Part shown: positions 1 through 12,881 of the stretch, piece by piece
How positions within the stretch are numbered: position 1 is the first letter of the stretch
Layout of the letters: the number at the start of each line of letters is the position of its first letter
Assembly: GCF_008086545.1 (NCBI RefSeq)
Contig: NZ_CP043026.1
Span: 1 to 64,000 of the forward strand
DNA: 64,000 nt
Source: Spiroplasma chinense
GTDB taxonomy: Bacteria; Bacillota_I; Bacilli_A; Mycoplasmatales; Mycoplasmataceae
Direction: 5' to 3'
Program-made: the position numbers and the translations under genes
The notes under the pieces: model-generated
What the model saw: only the letters and a program-made list of their open reading frames with translations
Databases searched by the model: none
Told to the model about the DNA's origin: nothing

Positions 1-1335
1 ATGACAAACACAGTTTTGTGAAAAAAAATAAAAGAATGGCTTATTTCATCAGATTTAATAGAGCCAAATATATATGAAGATTATATAAAAAATGCATCAC
101 TAGAATCACTATCTCCAAATAATGTAGCAATCGTTGTTTCTTCTGATCTATCAAAATATTATCTTGAAAATTTAGATTCTGATATAGACATCAAAAGTAA
201 AATTTGTGAACTATTAGAAAAAGATGTTATGTTAACATTTTTGACTAAAGAGGAATATAAAAAAGAAGAGAAATATTTAAAAGTTATTAAAAAGAACAAA
301 ATTATCAATGGGGGAGAATTTTCATTTGAAAACTTTGTCTCCGGGGTAAGTAACATGAATGCATATAATGCATCAAAGGCAATTATTAACAATTTAGGTA
401 CTAAATGAAATCCTTTATTCATTCATGGAGACTCAGGACTTGGTAAAACTCACCTTTTAAAAGCTATATTAAATGAACTAAGTAAAGATTCTAATGATAT
501 TAATATTAAATATTATACATCTGCAGATTTTAGAAAAGAAATCTTAGACTCTTTACAAGATGGTTTCAAGGAAATTGAATCTACTAAAGAAAAATTTGCT
601 AACTTAGATGTTATTTTAATTGATGACATTCAATTTTTAGCAAATAGTGGAAAAACAAATGAAATATTTTTTAACTTATTTAACAGTTGTGTAGAAAATA
701 ACAAACAAATAGTTATCACATCTGATAAAGCACCTGAATATTTAAATGGTTTTGACAAAAGACTAGTTTCTCGTTTTAATCAGGGATTAAATGTGAAAAT
801 AGACACACCAGATATTGTCACAGCCACAGCTATTGTGGATTACAAATCAAGAGTAGCAAACCTTTTATTTACAGAAGAGGTAAAAAAATATATAGCTTCT
901 TATTATGGATCTGACGTTAGAAAGATCGAAGGAGTAATTAATAAAATCGAATTTGCAATAATTCAAGACAAAGAAAAAGTAGGTAAAACTATAGACTTAG
1001 AAGATATTAATCTATTTTTAGAGGATTATTCTTTTGCTCCTGGTGGAGATATTACAATACAAAAAATAAAAAATGTTGTAGCTCAAAATTATGGAGTTAC
1101 TGCAAAAGCGTTAGATTCAAAAGTAAGATTACAAGCAGTTGTTAGAGCAAGACATGTTGCTATGTATTTAACTGGAGAAATCTTAAAGAAAAATTACACA
1201 GAAATAGGTGTGTCATTTGGTGGTAAAGATCACACAACTGTTATGCACGCATTTAAAAAAATCAATGAAAGCCTAGAATCTGACAAGATTTTTAAAAAGA
1301 CTTTGAACAAAATAAAGAAAGAAATAGTTTCTTAA
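1..1335 (+). CDS. dnaA: Chromosomal replication initiator DnaA
   Basis: Initiator AAA+ ATPase that binds DnaA boxes, melts the origin and helps load DnaB. 444 aa, a usual length. The first ATG of the window starts the frame, and internal TGA codons (the first at codon 7) must be read as Trp. Visible motifs are Walker A (GDSGLGKTH, about residues 143-151), Walker B (LIDDIQF, about 208-214) and the domain IV DnaA-box-binding signature GKDHTTVMHAF (about 408-418). Residues 1 to about 85 are a divergent domain I. Followed by the 134-bp dnaA-dnaN spacer. Any upstream promoter lies outside the window. Identity is certain from motifs and synteny. Confidence 0.98.
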
Positions 1336-1469
1336 AGGTTTTAATTGGTGCTTTAAAATGTTATTATTATAGGGTAAAAAGTATTATAAACACTTGTTAT
1401 ATAAGAGTTTTCCACATTTTAACCGCATAATAATAATAAATAATAATATTAATCTAATAGGGGGTTTTT
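1336..1469. other. dnaA-dnaN spacer, candidate part of oriC
   Basis: AT-rich spacer with one near-consensus DnaA box (TTTTCCACA at 1408-1416, one mismatch to TTATCCACA) next to an ATAATAATAAT-type AT repeat (about 1428-1455) that could serve as an unwinding element. In other mollicutes the origin lies beside dnaA. Only one good box is visible, so the rest of oriC may lie upstream of dnaA outside this window. The spacer must also carry the dnaN promoter and its GGGGG-type ribosome site. Confidence 0.45.
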
Positions 1470-2594
1470 ATGTTTTTTAAGATTGACAGAAATTATTTTA
1501 TTGAAGAAATTAATAAATGTAATAGGATTATAGATTATAAATCTTTAAGCCCTAACTTGACTGGGATTTTAGTTGAAGTTACAGCTGAAAAAATTTCTTT
1601 AATTTCTACTAACTCTAATTTTTCAATTAAAACATCTACAAATAATTTTGAAAATGGTTTAGAAATTAAAGAAGCTGGAACTATGTTAATTAGGGGTAAA
1701 TATTTCTTAGAAATTTTAAGAAGAATGGATGATGAAATAATTAACATCTCTAAAGTGGAAACTAATCTTATTACTTTATCTGGAGAAAAATCAGAATTTA
1801 CATTGAACATATTAGATCATCTTGATTATCCTTTAATAGCATTTAGAGAAAAAGGAACTGTTGTTGAATTAGATTCTTCAGAATTAAAAAAAGCTTTGAA
1901 CCAAACAATTATTTCTGTTAACGAATGAAATCAAAAAATTGTTTTGTCTGGTTTAAATTTTAGTGTCGACAATGACATTTTTTATGTAACAGGAACTGAT
2001 GGTTTTAGAGTTTCTAGAAAACAAATAACTTTAAATTATCCTTTAGAAGAAAAATTTGAAGCTAACATTCCTTTCAAAGGAGTTCATGAAATTATTAAAA
2101 TTTTAAGTGAAAAGGGATTATGTAAATTAGTATTACAAGATAACTATTTATCTGTACTTATTAATGAAACTATATTTCAAGTTAATTTATTAGAAGGACA
2201 ATTTCCAAATGTGAATTCTGTTTTTCCAACTGACTTCAACAGTACAATCTATGTTGAAAATAAAAAGTTTGTTAAATTAATTTCGAGAGCAGATATTCCT
2301 AGTGAAGAAAATTTATCAACTGTTGTTAATTTAATTTTACAAGGAGAATCAATTTTTATAAAATCAAACATCCAACTAGTTGGTAGCTTTGAAGAAGAAT
2401 TTAAAGAATTTGAATTAAGAGGTTTAGACGAACAAAATATTTATTTCAATTCTAGATATCTTTTAGAATCGTTAAAAACATTTGAAACTAAAACAATTGA
2501 GATCAATTTTATTGATGCTAAAAAACCAATTGTTATTTCTTCGAGTGAAGATTTATCATTGAGTCAAATTATCTTACCAATGTCTTCAAATTAA
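1470..2594 (+). CDS. dnaN: DNA polymerase III beta subunit (sliding clamp)
   Basis: Ring-shaped clamp that tethers the replicative polymerase to DNA. 374 aa, matching the three-domain DnaN family. An in-frame TGA (1926-1928) is read as Trp. The C-terminus ends in a typical clamp sequence (SQIILPMSSN; bacterial clamps usually end ...ILPMR-like). The ATG follows a GGGGG-containing Shine-Dalgarno by about 6 nt. Directly downstream of dnaA, the standard replication cluster order. gyrB begins 48 bp further on. Confidence 0.97.
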
Positions 2595-2639
2595 TTTTTT
2601 TAGTGTTTAATTAATAATTTAAAAATAGTAAGTGGGTAA

Positions 2640-4544
<1,905 letters not shown>

Positions 4545-4560
4545 AAATAGGTGAGTACAA

Positions 4561-6993
4561 ATGGCTGAAAATAATATTGGTAGAATTTTAGAAGTAGATA
4601 TTAAAAATGAAGTTGAAAAAGATTTTTTAGAGTACTCAATGAGTGTTATTGTCAGTCGTGCTCTTCCTGAATTAAAAGATGGTTTGAAACCAGTTCATAG
4701 AAGAATAATTTATGCTATGAATGATTTAAAAATTACAGCAGATTCACCACATAAAAAATCTGCTCGTATTGTTGGGGAAGTAATTGGTAAGTATCACCCT
4801 CATGGTGATTCATCAGTTTATGAAGCAATGGTTAGAATGTCACAAGATTTTTCTTATCGTTATCCTTTAGTTGAAGGACATGGTAACTTTGGATCAATCG
4901 ATGGTGATGGAGCTGCTGCGATGCGTTATACTGAGGCAAGACTTTCAAAAATTTCAAATATGTTATTGAAAGACATTGATATGGAAACAGTACCATTCAC
5001 AGATAACTATGATGCTTCAGAAAGAGAACCAAAATATTTAACAGGTTACTTTCCAAATCTTTTAGTTAATGGTGCTACAGGAATTGCTGTTGGTATGGCT
5101 ACAAATATTCCTCCACACAATTTAACAGAAGTTACAAATGCAATAATTGCATACATTGATAATAATGATATTACTATTGATGAAATTTTAGAATTTATTA
5201 AAGGACCAGATTTTCCTACAGGAGCTTTAATGACAAACGGTCAATCTATGATTGATGGTTATAAAACAGGAAAAGGTAATTTAACTATCAGAGCAAAAAT
5301 TGATATTGAATCTGATAATAAAAAACAAAGAATTGTTATTAGTGAAATTCCTTATCAAACAAATAAAATTAGAATAGTTGAAAAAATTGCAGATCTTTAC
5401 AAAAATAAAATTATTGTTGGTGTAACAGATATTCGTGATGAATCAAACTATCAAGGTATTAGAATTGTTTTAGATTTAAGTACAAATGCAAATGCACAAT
5501 TAATTATTAAAAGATTATATAAGTATACTTCTCTTCAAACTAATTTTGCAATTAACATGTTGTCATTAAATAATGGAATACCTGTTGTTCTAAATATAAA
5601 AGACATAATTAAATTTTATGTAAAACATCAAATTGACATTATTATGAAACGTTCAATTTTTGAACAAAAAAAATTGAACAAACGTTTACATATTTTAAAT
5701 GCAATTAGAAAAACTTTAGATCATATTGATGAAGTTATAAAAATTATTAAAGAGTCTGCTAACACAGAAGAAGCTCACAAAATGTTAAATGAAAAATTTG
5801 GTTTTGATGAACAACAATCAAAAGCAATTTTAGATATGAGACTTCAAAGACTTGTTGGACTTGAAAGAGAAAAAATTGAATTAGACATAAAAACTATTGA
5901 AGCTAGATTAGTTGAATTAGATGAAATTATAAATTCAAAAGAAAAACAAAACGAAGTTTTAGTTTCTCAACTTGAAAATATTAAAACTAAATTTGGTGAT
6001 GAAAGAAGAACTCAAATAATTAAAGAAGAACAAACTTTAATTGGAGAGGAAGAACTAATTCAAGATACTCAAATGATTTTAACTCTAACTGAAAATGGTT
6101 ATGTTAGAAGATTAAGTCCAGCAGAATTTAAAACTCAAAAACGTGGTGGAAAAGGAATTATAATTAATTCTTATCCAGATGATAATATTATTATTTCTTG
6201 TGTTGGAAAAACAAAAGATGATGTTTTATTTTTCTCTAACGAAGGAAAAGTTTACAAAGTTAAAGGATACAATATTACTCAGTTTACTAGAACGTCGCGT
6301 GGTCTACCAATAATTAATTTCATAGGAATAAATTCCTCTGAAGAAATTACATCAATCTTATCTCTAAAAAATAAAGATAAGAAATTTAAATTTTTAAATT
6401 TTATAACTCTTAATGGAGTTGTAAAAAAAGTTGCTATTGAAGAATTTGATAGAATTAACAATTATGGAAAAATAGCAATCAACTTAGATAAAGGAGATAA
6501 ATTAGTTTCAGTTGTTCCAACTGTTGGTAACAATGAATTACTAATTGCTTCTAAAAAAGGAAAAATTATTAAAGTAGATGAAAACGATTTCAGACCAATG
6601 TCTAGATCTTCTAGAGGTGTAAAAGGTATGAACATTGATAAAGGTGATCAAGTAGTTTCAGCTGTAAGTAATTACGGAGTTGAAAGTGTTGCTACTATAT
6701 CAGAATATGGTATAGTAAAAAGAACACTTATAAGTGAATATAACATTTTTGGTAGAGGTGCTAAAGGTGTTCTAGGTATGAAACTAAATGATAAAACTGG
6801 AAGTTTCAAAAACATGTTAGGTGTTAGAGAAACAGATGATTTACTTATGATTTCTTCAAAAGGTAAAATCATCAAAATTGGAGCTCAAGATGTTAACTTA
6901 CAATCTAGAACTTCTACTGGAGTAATTGGATTTAGTTTGGATGAAGGTGAATACATTACAACTGTTTCATTGGAATTCAATAAGGGAGAATAA
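4561..6993 (+). CDS. gyrA: DNA gyrase subunit A
   Basis: DNA breakage-reunion subunit of gyrase. 810 aa. The catalytic tyrosine is Tyr123 in [10 protein letters not shown]. The preceding quinolone-region sequence ([19 protein letters not shown]) is intact with Ser where resistance mutations usually occur. The C-terminal six-bladed DNA-wrapping domain carries the GyrA-box KRGGKG (about residue 525), which separates it from topoisomerase IV ParC. Coupled to gyrB upstream. serS follows after 4 nt. Confidence 0.98.
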   Translation: MAENNIGRILEVDIKNEVEKDFLEYSMSVIVSRALPELKDGLKPVHRRIIYAMNDLKITADSPHKKSARIVGEVIGKYHPHGDSSVYEAMVRMSQDFSYRYPLVEGHGNFGSIDGDGAAAMRYTEARLSKISNMLLKDIDMETVPFTDNYDASEREPKYLTGYFPNLLVNGATGIAVGMATNIPPHNLTEVTNAIIAYIDNNDITIDEILEFIKGPDFPTGALMTNGQSMIDGYKTGKGNLTIRAKIDIESDNKKQRIVISEIPYQTNKIRIVEKIADLYKNKIIVGVTDIRDESNYQGIRIVLDLSTNANAQLIIKRLYKYTSLQTNFAINMLSLNNGIPVVLNIKDIIKFYVKHQIDIIMKRSIFEQKKLNKRLHILNAIRKTLDHIDEVIKIIKESANTEEAHKMLNEKFGFDEQQSKAILDMRLQRLVGLEREKIELDIKTIEARLVELDEIINSKEKQNEVLVSQLENIKTKFGDERRTQIIKEEQTLIGEEELIQDTQMILTLTENGYVRRLSPAEFKTQKRGGKGIIINSYPDDNIIISCVGKTKDDVLFFSNEGKVYKVKGYNITQFTRTSRGLPIINFIGINSSEEITSILSLKNKDKKFKFLNFITLNGVVKKVAIEEFDRINNYGKIAINLDKGDKLVSVVPTVGNNELLIASKKGKIIKVDENDFRPMSRSSRGVKGMNIDKGDQVVSAVSNYGVESVATISEYGIVKRTLISEYNIFGRGAKGVLGMKLNDKTGSFKNMLGVRETDDLLMISSKGKIIKIGAQDVNLQSRTSTGVIGFSLDEGEYITTVSLEFNKGE

Positions 6994-6997
6994 AACA

Positions 6998-8263
6998 ATG
7001 TTAGATATAAATAGAATTGAAAATGATCTTGAACATATAAAAGTTCAATTGAAAAAAAGAAATAAAGATTATTCAGAAGAATTAAATCAAGTTTTAAATT
7101 TTAATTCTGATAGAAAAAAAATAATCAAAGAAGTTGAAGAATTAAAAGCTACAAAGAATTCAATTTCAAAAGAAATTGGAATTTTAGCTAAGGATAAAAA
7201 ATTTGATGAAATTGAAAAATTAAAATCTGAAGTAACAACTATGAATGAAAAAATTGAAGTACTTGATAAAAATTTAAAAGAAGTACAACTAAACATGAAT
7301 TCATTGTTAGCTGTAATACCAAATGTTCCTAACGATAATATTCCTCTTGGAAATGATGATGAGGATAATGTTGAAGTAAGAAGATGAGTTGAACCAGGAA
7401 TTAAAAATGATGGTGAAGCTCATTGAGATATAGGACAAAAATTAGGATTAGTAGATTTTGAATTAGGTGCAAAATTATCTGGATCAAGATTCTTAGTTTA
7501 TAAAAACGAAGGATCAAAAATGATAAGAGCTATTGCAGATGTTTTATTAAATAGACACAAGAAACATGGATACCAAGAAATGTTCCTTCCATTATTAGTA
7601 AATGCGGAAAATATGTTTGGAACAGGTCAACTTCCTAAATTTGAAGAAGATGCATATAAAATTGATGATCAATATTTAATTCCAACTTCTGAAGTTCCAT
7701 TAACAAATGTATTCAGAAATACAATTGTTGATGTTAAAGAATTACCAACTTATTTAACTTCTTTCACACAATGTTTTAGAAGAGAAGCTGGAAGTGCTGG
7801 ACGAGATACAAAAGGAATGATTAGATTACATCAATTTAATAAAGTTGAAATGGTTAAAGTTTGTGAACCTGAATCTTCATATGAAGAACTTGAAAAAATG
7901 GTTTTAGATGCAGAAGATTGTTTAAAAATGTTTAATATACCATATAGAGTTGTAGAACTTTGTTCTGGAGATATTGGTTTCACATCACAAAAAACTTATG
8001 ATTTAGAGGTTTGATTCCCTAATCAAAATAAATTTAGAGAGATCTCTTCATGTTCTAATTGTGGTGATTATCAAGCTAGAAGAATGGGTGCAAAATATAA
8101 AAACACAGATGGTAAAGTTAATTATTTAAATACATTAAATGGTTCAGGACTTGCAATAGATAGATTATTTGCAGCAATGTTAGAAAATCATTATGATGGT
8201 GAAAAATTAATATTACCAGAAGTATTAAGACCTTATTTTGATAATAAAGAATATATAAAATAA
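6998..8263 (+). CDS. serS: Seryl-tRNA synthetase
   Basis: Charges tRNA-Ser. 421 aa class II synthetase. N-terminal antiparallel coiled-coil arm (about residues 25-100, rich in Lys/Glu/Leu heptads), then the catalytic core with motif 2 (CFRREAGSAGRDTKGMIR) and motif 3 (LNGSGLAIDRLFAAMLEN). Three or more TGA-Trp codons. The start ATG lies 4 nt after the gyrA stop, with the ribosome site AAGGGAGAA inside gyrA's end. The same gyrA-serS neighbourhood is common in mollicutes. Confidence 0.97.
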
Positions 8264-8269
8264 AAAAAA

Positions 8270-8285
8270 TGTTTCACGTGAAACA
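8270..8285. promoter_or_regulatory. parS centromere site 1
   Basis: Perfect 16-bp palindrome TGTTTCACGTGAAACA, the consensus parS bound by ParB/Spo0J. It starts 6 bp after the serS stop and is followed by a T-run, so its RNA form could also act as a serS terminator. First of three copies. Confidence 0.9.
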
Positions 8286-8295
8286 TTTTTTTTTG

Positions 8296-8316
8296 ACAAA
8301 AAACCAGGTTTTTTGT
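8296..8316 (+). terminator. Hairpin between parS sites, candidate serS terminator
   Basis: Perfect 10-bp inverted repeat ACAAAAAACC/GGTTTTTTGT with a 1-nt centre. Its right arm overlaps the first bases of parS site 2. It may terminate the gyrase-serS transcript or be a cruciform element within the parS cluster. Such a 1-nt loop is tight for an RNA hairpin, so the inner pairs would open. Confidence 0.4.
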
Positions 8317-8329
8317 TTCACGTGAAACA
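8314..8329. promoter_or_regulatory. parS centromere site 2
   Basis: Second perfect TGTTTCACGTGAAACA palindrome, 28 bp from the end of site 1. Its left edge is shared with a separate A/T-rich inverted repeat. Confidence 0.9.
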
Positions 8330-8357
8330 TTTAAGTTAGAACAAAATATATAAGAAT

Positions 8358-8373
8358 TGTTTCACGTGAAACA
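8358..8373. promoter_or_regulatory. parS centromere site 3
   Basis: Third perfect TGTTTCACGTGAAACA palindrome, 28 bp from the end of site 2 and about 50 bp upstream of the SRP RNA gene. Equal 28-bp gaps give a regular 44-bp period for the three sites. Confidence 0.9.
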
Positions 8374-8425
8374 TTTTAAATGTAAAAAAAAGTATTACTT
8401 TCAATATAATATGATAATATATAAA

Positions 8426-8510
8426 TGTCATTGTAAGGGTGACGTTCGAAGCTGGTCAGGACCGGAAGGTAGCAGCCATAAGAATCCAGTGCCTTGTACA
8501 ATGGCATTTT
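8426..8510 (+). ncRNA. ffs: Signal recognition particle RNA (small 4.5S type)
   Basis: Core of helix 8 is unmistakable: GGTCAGGACCGGAAGGTAGCAGCC contains the GGAA tetraloop and the conserved asymmetric loop that binds Ffh. The ends pair (TGTCATTGTA at 8426-8435 with TACAATGGCA at 8497-8506, one G-U), giving an RNA of about 80 nt with no Alu domain. The closing stem plus following T-run acts as its own terminator. A TATAAT at 8405-8410 or GATAAT at 8413-8418 is the likely -10. Confidence 0.93.
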
Positions 8511-8530
8511 TTATTTTTAGGTGATTTGAA

Positions 8531-8953
8531 ATGACAGATATATATTACGAGAATTTAATTAAAGAAATAAAAAAATGCAAAAAGAGCAAAGATGTTCCTG
8601 TTGCTGCTTTTTTAGTTAAAGATAAAAAGATTGTAGCAAAATCAATCAATACTCGAGAAAAAGATTTAGACATTGCTGGTCACGCAGAAATAAAAGTCAT
8701 AAATAAAATGTTTAAAAAAATAGGTAATAAAAATTTAGAAGAATTTAATATGGTTGTCAGTTTAAAACCTTGTTTTATGTGTATCGGAGCTATTCAACAC
8801 GCTAATATAAAAAAAGTTTATTATTACTTAGAAAATTTAAAATGTGATTATCATAAATTTGAAAACAATATAAAGTTTATTAAATTAGAAGATTTAGAAA
8901 ATAAACTAGAAATGGAACTTAAACATTTCTTTAAAAATCTAAGAAATAAATAG
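8531..8953 (+). CDS. tadA: tRNA-specific adenosine deaminase
   Basis: Zinc deaminase converting A34 to inosine in tRNA-Arg(ACG). 140 aa, slightly short for the family. Zinc ligands and catalytic Glu are visible: His51-Ala-Glu53 and Pro-Cys81-x-x-Cys84. The start ATG is 8 nt after GGTGA. Located between SRP RNA and dnaX, a conserved neighbourhood in Bacillus and mollicutes (tadA, ffs, dnaX, recR). Cytidine or guanine deaminases share the fold, but context favours TadA. Confidence 0.92.
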   Translation: MTDIYYENLIKEIKKCKKSKDVPVAAFLVKDKKIVAKSINTREKDLDIAGHAEIKVINKMFKKIGNKNLEEFNMVVSLKPCFMCIGAIQHANIKKVYYYLENLKCDYHKFENNIKFIKLEDLENKLEMELKHFFKNLRNK

Positions 8954-8983
8954 GTAAAATAATACTAGCGAGAGGTGATAACA

Positions 8984-10915
8984 ATGGATAATAAAAAATC
9001 TTTATATAGAATTTATAGACCCAAAAACTTAGATCAAGTTGCAGGTCATGAAGGAATAAAAGAAATATTAAAATCAGAAATTGAAAGTAATAATTATCCT
9101 CACGCTTTGTTATTTTCTGGTCAAAGAGGAACAGGAAAAACATCTATAGCTAAAATATTTGCAAAGATTGTAAATTGTACAAATTTACAAAAATATAATC
9201 CTTGTGATGAATGTGTAAGTTGTAAAGAATTTAATAACAATGCTCACTCAGATATTTTTGAAATGGATGCTGCTTCAAATAATGGAGTAGATGAAATTAG
9301 AAACATAAAAGCAAATGTCTCTACATTACCAAGTATTTCAAAATATAAAGTTTATATAATTGATGAGGTTCATATGTTAACCAATTCTGCTTTCAATGCA
9401 TTATTAAAAACTTTAGAAGAACCACCAACGCATGTGATTTTTATATTAGCAACAACAGAATTTTCAAAAATACCACAAACTATAATTTCAAGATGTCAGT
9501 TATTTAATTTTAAAAGAATTAGTAAATCAGCTCTTGAAAATAAAGTTGAAGAGGTTTGTAATTCTGAAGGAAGTGAAATTGATTCAGAAGCTTTAGAAGA
9601 AATTTATTACATGTCAGATGGATCATTGAGAGATGCTCTAAATTATTTGGAACAATCATTAACTATCTCAACAGGAAAAGTTACAACAGACGAACTTAAA
9701 AAAATATTTTATATTGCAACAAAGAAAGAAAAAGTTGAAGTACTAAAAAATATTTTTGATGGCAAAGCAAATGAAATTATAAATTATTTTGAAAATTCAA
9801 ATGATCAAGGAATCGACTTTCAAGCTACAATACTTGGGTTATTAAATATTTTGAAAGAAATAGTTTCAGTAAAAATGACAGGTAACTTTAACTACCTAAA
9901 AATTTTAGATCAAGATGAATTTAATTATTTTGAATCAGTTCAAATAGAAAAAATATTTTCTCTAGCTGATAACATTTCTGAAGCATATACAAAAACAAAA
10001 AATTCAAATGTAAGTTATCAATACATTCTTATAAATATTTTAAAAACCATTAAGGGTTTCACTACTACACCAATAAGTGTAGTAGTGAAAAATGACTTAA
10101 ATGAAAATAATAAGATTGAAAATGTCCAACCTTATATTTCAAATTTTAATCAAATAAAAAAAGTTGAAGAACCAAAAGTTGAAGAACCAAAAGTTGAAGA
10201 ACAAAATTTAAGAACCGAAACTTTGCAAGAAGAAAACAACAATATTCAAAATGTTGTTGCTGATGAAAATAAAATGGAAACAGTAACTAGATCACAATCT
10301 ACAAACGAAAAAAATATCAGTGATGAAAATAGAATTAATAATATTTTAGATATTTCTAATGAAGAAGAAAAATTATTAAAACTTCAAATGTATTTGATGG
10401 TTGAAAACATGACAGGTTCAAGTTCTGAAATAGAATTTTCTGATAACCAAATTTTAAATTCTTTACTTAACGTTGATAAAGATTTAAGAAAAACTTATGA
10501 CGAGAAAATTCAAAATTTGGTTTTTAGTAATAAAAATAATTTAGAGGAATTAAAAAAATATATTTGTTTCTACAACGGAAAGGTTAGTGCTGCAAATGAT
10601 CAGTCATTAATTCTAATCGTTGAGGATAGTGGAATCGCACAATGAATAAATTACAAATTACAAAATGAGATTTTTAGAAATGATTTATTCTCAATTCTTG
10701 AAGCTAATGTTGCTATAATTTGTATTGATAAAAAAAGATGAAAACAAATTAAAGAAGAATACATGTTTAGAAAACAATCTGGAATTTTAAATAATGTTTA
10801 CGAACCAATTGATTTAGGAAACTTTTATGAAAGTTTAAATGAAGTTGAAAGCGAAAATGAATATTTAAAAAGAGCAAGAGAAATTTTAGATATTGAGATA
10901 AAGGTAGTGGATTAA
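8984..10915 (+). CDS. dnaX: DNA polymerase III gamma/tau subunit
   Basis: Clamp-loader ATPase and organiser of the replisome. 643 aa. The ATG at 8984 sits 6 nt after AGAGGTG; an in-frame GTG at 8975 is part of that ribosome site and is not the start. Walker A GQRGTGKTS (about residue 46), a four-Cys zinc module (CTNLQKYNPCDECVSC), Walker B IDEVHML and sensor TTEFSKIPQTIISRCQ. The linker holds three tandem KVEEP-type repeats (about 10155-10205). The C-terminal tau region has several TGA-Trp codons. recR starts 2 nt after the stop. No YbaB/EbfC gene lies between them, unlike Bacillus. Confidence 0.96.
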
Positions 10916-10916
10916 T

Positions 10917-11486
10917 ATGGACGAACTAATTGAATTATTAAAACAATTTGATGGAATTGGTAATAAAGCTGCAAAGAAAATATTCTTTGAAATTATGACT
11001 AGTAAGTCGAAAAAAGATAAATTAGTTGAAACCATAGAAAAAATATCAAACAGCTATAAAATTTGTGAGACATGTTATTTTTACAGATTTGAAAATCTTT
11101 GTAAATTTTGTGATGACGCTACAAGGAATCAAGAATTGATTTGTGTGGTTTCATATATAACAGATGCGCAAAGAATTTTGGAATCTAACTATAGAGGTTT
11201 GATCCACGTACTAAATGGTGAAATTAATTTAAATAAAAATATTCACCCTGAAAACTTAAAAATGGAAGAATTATTTGCTAGAATAAATAAGGATAAGGAA
11301 ATAATTCTTGCTCTCAATTTAACTTTTGAGGGTGAAGTAACTGCAAACTACATTGGAAACAAAATCAAAAGCAGTGTAAAAAAAGTTTCAAGAATAGCTA
11401 GAGGAATTCCTTTAGGTGGTGTTATCGATTATATCGATAATGAAACACTTGAAAATGCAATTACTAATAGAAAAAATCTTAAATAG
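10917..11486 (+). CDS. recR: Recombination protein RecR
   Basis: Ring-forming gap-repair protein that works with RecO to load RecA. 189 aa. N-terminal helix-hairpin-helix (FDGIGNKAAKKI), four-Cys zinc site (Cys50, Cys53, Cys62, Cys65) and Toprim domain (ICVVSYITDAQRILE). The Toprim segment reads SYITDAQ where most RecR have E-x-P-x-D, a mild divergence. Coupled to dnaX. Confidence 0.93.
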   Translation: MDELIELLKQFDGIGNKAAKKIFFEIMTSKSKKDKLVETIEKISNSYKICETCYFYRFENLCKFCDDATRNQELICVVSYITDAQRILESNYRGLIHVLNGEINLNKNIHPENLKMEELFARINKDKEIILALNLTFEGEVTANYIGNKIKSSVKKVSRIARGIPLGGVIDYIDNETLENAITNRKNLK

Positions 11487-11503
11487 AAAAGAGTAGGTTA
11501 AAT

Positions 11504-12142
11504 ATGCTATTTATAACACTTGAAGGAATCGATGGTTCTGGTAAAACAACAATATCAAAAATGTTAAAGGACTCATTAGTTCAAAAAGGGTATGACGTAC
11601 TTTTAACTAGAGAACCTGGTGGTGAACCATTGGCAGAATCAATTAGAAAAATGATTTTAGACACTGAAAGTGATCCTACTCCTTGAACAGAAACTTTATT
11701 ATATGTTGCTGCAAGAAAACAACATTTAGATAAAATAATAATTCCAGCTTTAAAAGAGGGAACAATTGTTATTTGTGACAGATTTATGGATTCAACATCT
11801 GCTTACCAAGGATATGGTAGAAATATAGGAATGACTGATGTTGATGAACTTCAAAATATTGTTTTAGGTTTAACACAACCAGACCTAACAATATTCTTTG
11901 ATATAACTCCTAAAGAAGCTCAAATAAGATTAATGAACAGAAAAAGAAATGCAGACAGATTGGAAAAAGAAGATCAAAAATTCCATGAAGCAGTATATGA
12001 AGGTTATCAAATGCTTATTTCTGAAAATACAGATAGAATTAAAGTTGTAGATTCAAGAAAAGCAATTAATGAAGTATTGCAACAAGTTGACTTTTTAGTT
12101 GAAAACGCAATCAATGAAAGAATGACAGCAAAAAATGGTTAG
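11504..12142 (+). CDS. tmk: Thymidylate kinase
   Basis: Phosphorylates dTMP to dTDP. 212 aa. P-loop GIDGSGKTT (residues 8-16), the DR[FY] motif in CDRFMDSTSAYQGYGR and a Lys/Arg-rich lid (NRKRNADRLEKED). A TGA-Trp codon lies at 11684-11686. Between recR and holB as in Bacillus. The 3' end overlaps the holB start by 8 nt. Confidence 0.96.
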
Positions 12143-12881
12143 ACAAGAAATATTTAAAAACATTCAAGAATTAATATTTTCAAATAAACTTTATCATTCA
12201 CTAATTGTGTCTTGTACAAATCAAGAAGAATTAGATTTTACTTGTAAAGAAATTACAAGAATGATAGTTTGTGAAAATTCATCTATAGAAAATGATAATT
12301 GTAGATGATGTAAAAAAGTTAATTCAATGAATGCTTTAAATATTTTTTTTATAGGTGACGGTTTTTCAAATATCAAAAAAGAAGAAATCTCAAACTTGAT
12401 AATAAATTTTTCTTCTTCAAATATTGAAGATAGTGATAAAAAAATTTACATAATTAGAAACGCAGAAAATTTAAGTGATAGGGCAGCAAACTCACTTTTA
12501 AAATTTTTAGAAGAACCACCAAAGAATGTTTTTGCTATTTTGCAAACTAAAGATAAAAACCAAATCTTGCAAACAATTAAATCTAGATGTAAATTACTAA
12601 ACTTAACTCATAAGGTAGATGAGGAAATTGAAGATAAAGAATTTTTTGAATTAATGAAATCAAAAAATAAGAATTTTATTTTGTTATATTCTGATAAGTT
12701 CAAAAAATTAGATAAAGCTGATCAAGTAAAAATTTTAGAATACACTTTTAAAAATTTTATTCAATTAGAAATGCCAAATTTATCAGAATTGTTTTTGGAC
12801 ACGATAATAGAAATTAAAAATTCAAACTATACAAATTTAACTATAGAAAATCTTTTCATTAAAATTTTTGAGGTGCTCTAA
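12135..12881 (+). CDS. holB: DNA polymerase III delta' subunit
   Basis: Clamp-loader subunit related to DnaX but without an ATPase P-loop. 248 aa. Recognisable by N-ENLSDRAANSLLKFLEEPP, the DnaX-like SRC-containing box (QTIKSRCKLLNL) and its position after tmk. The start ATG (MVRQEIFKNIQ) overlaps the tmk end. The next gene starts on the last base of the stop (TAATG), so translation is coupled. Confidence 0.9.

Noticed and set aside
8975-8983. GTG at 8975 as dnaX start
   Set aside because: The GTG is part of the AGAGGTG ribosome site for the ATG at 8984, which gives the normal DnaX N-terminus.
10150-10210. Recombinational repeat locus in dnaX
   Set aside because: Only three short KVEEP-type units in the known low-complexity linker between clamp-loader and tau domains; ordinary for DnaX.
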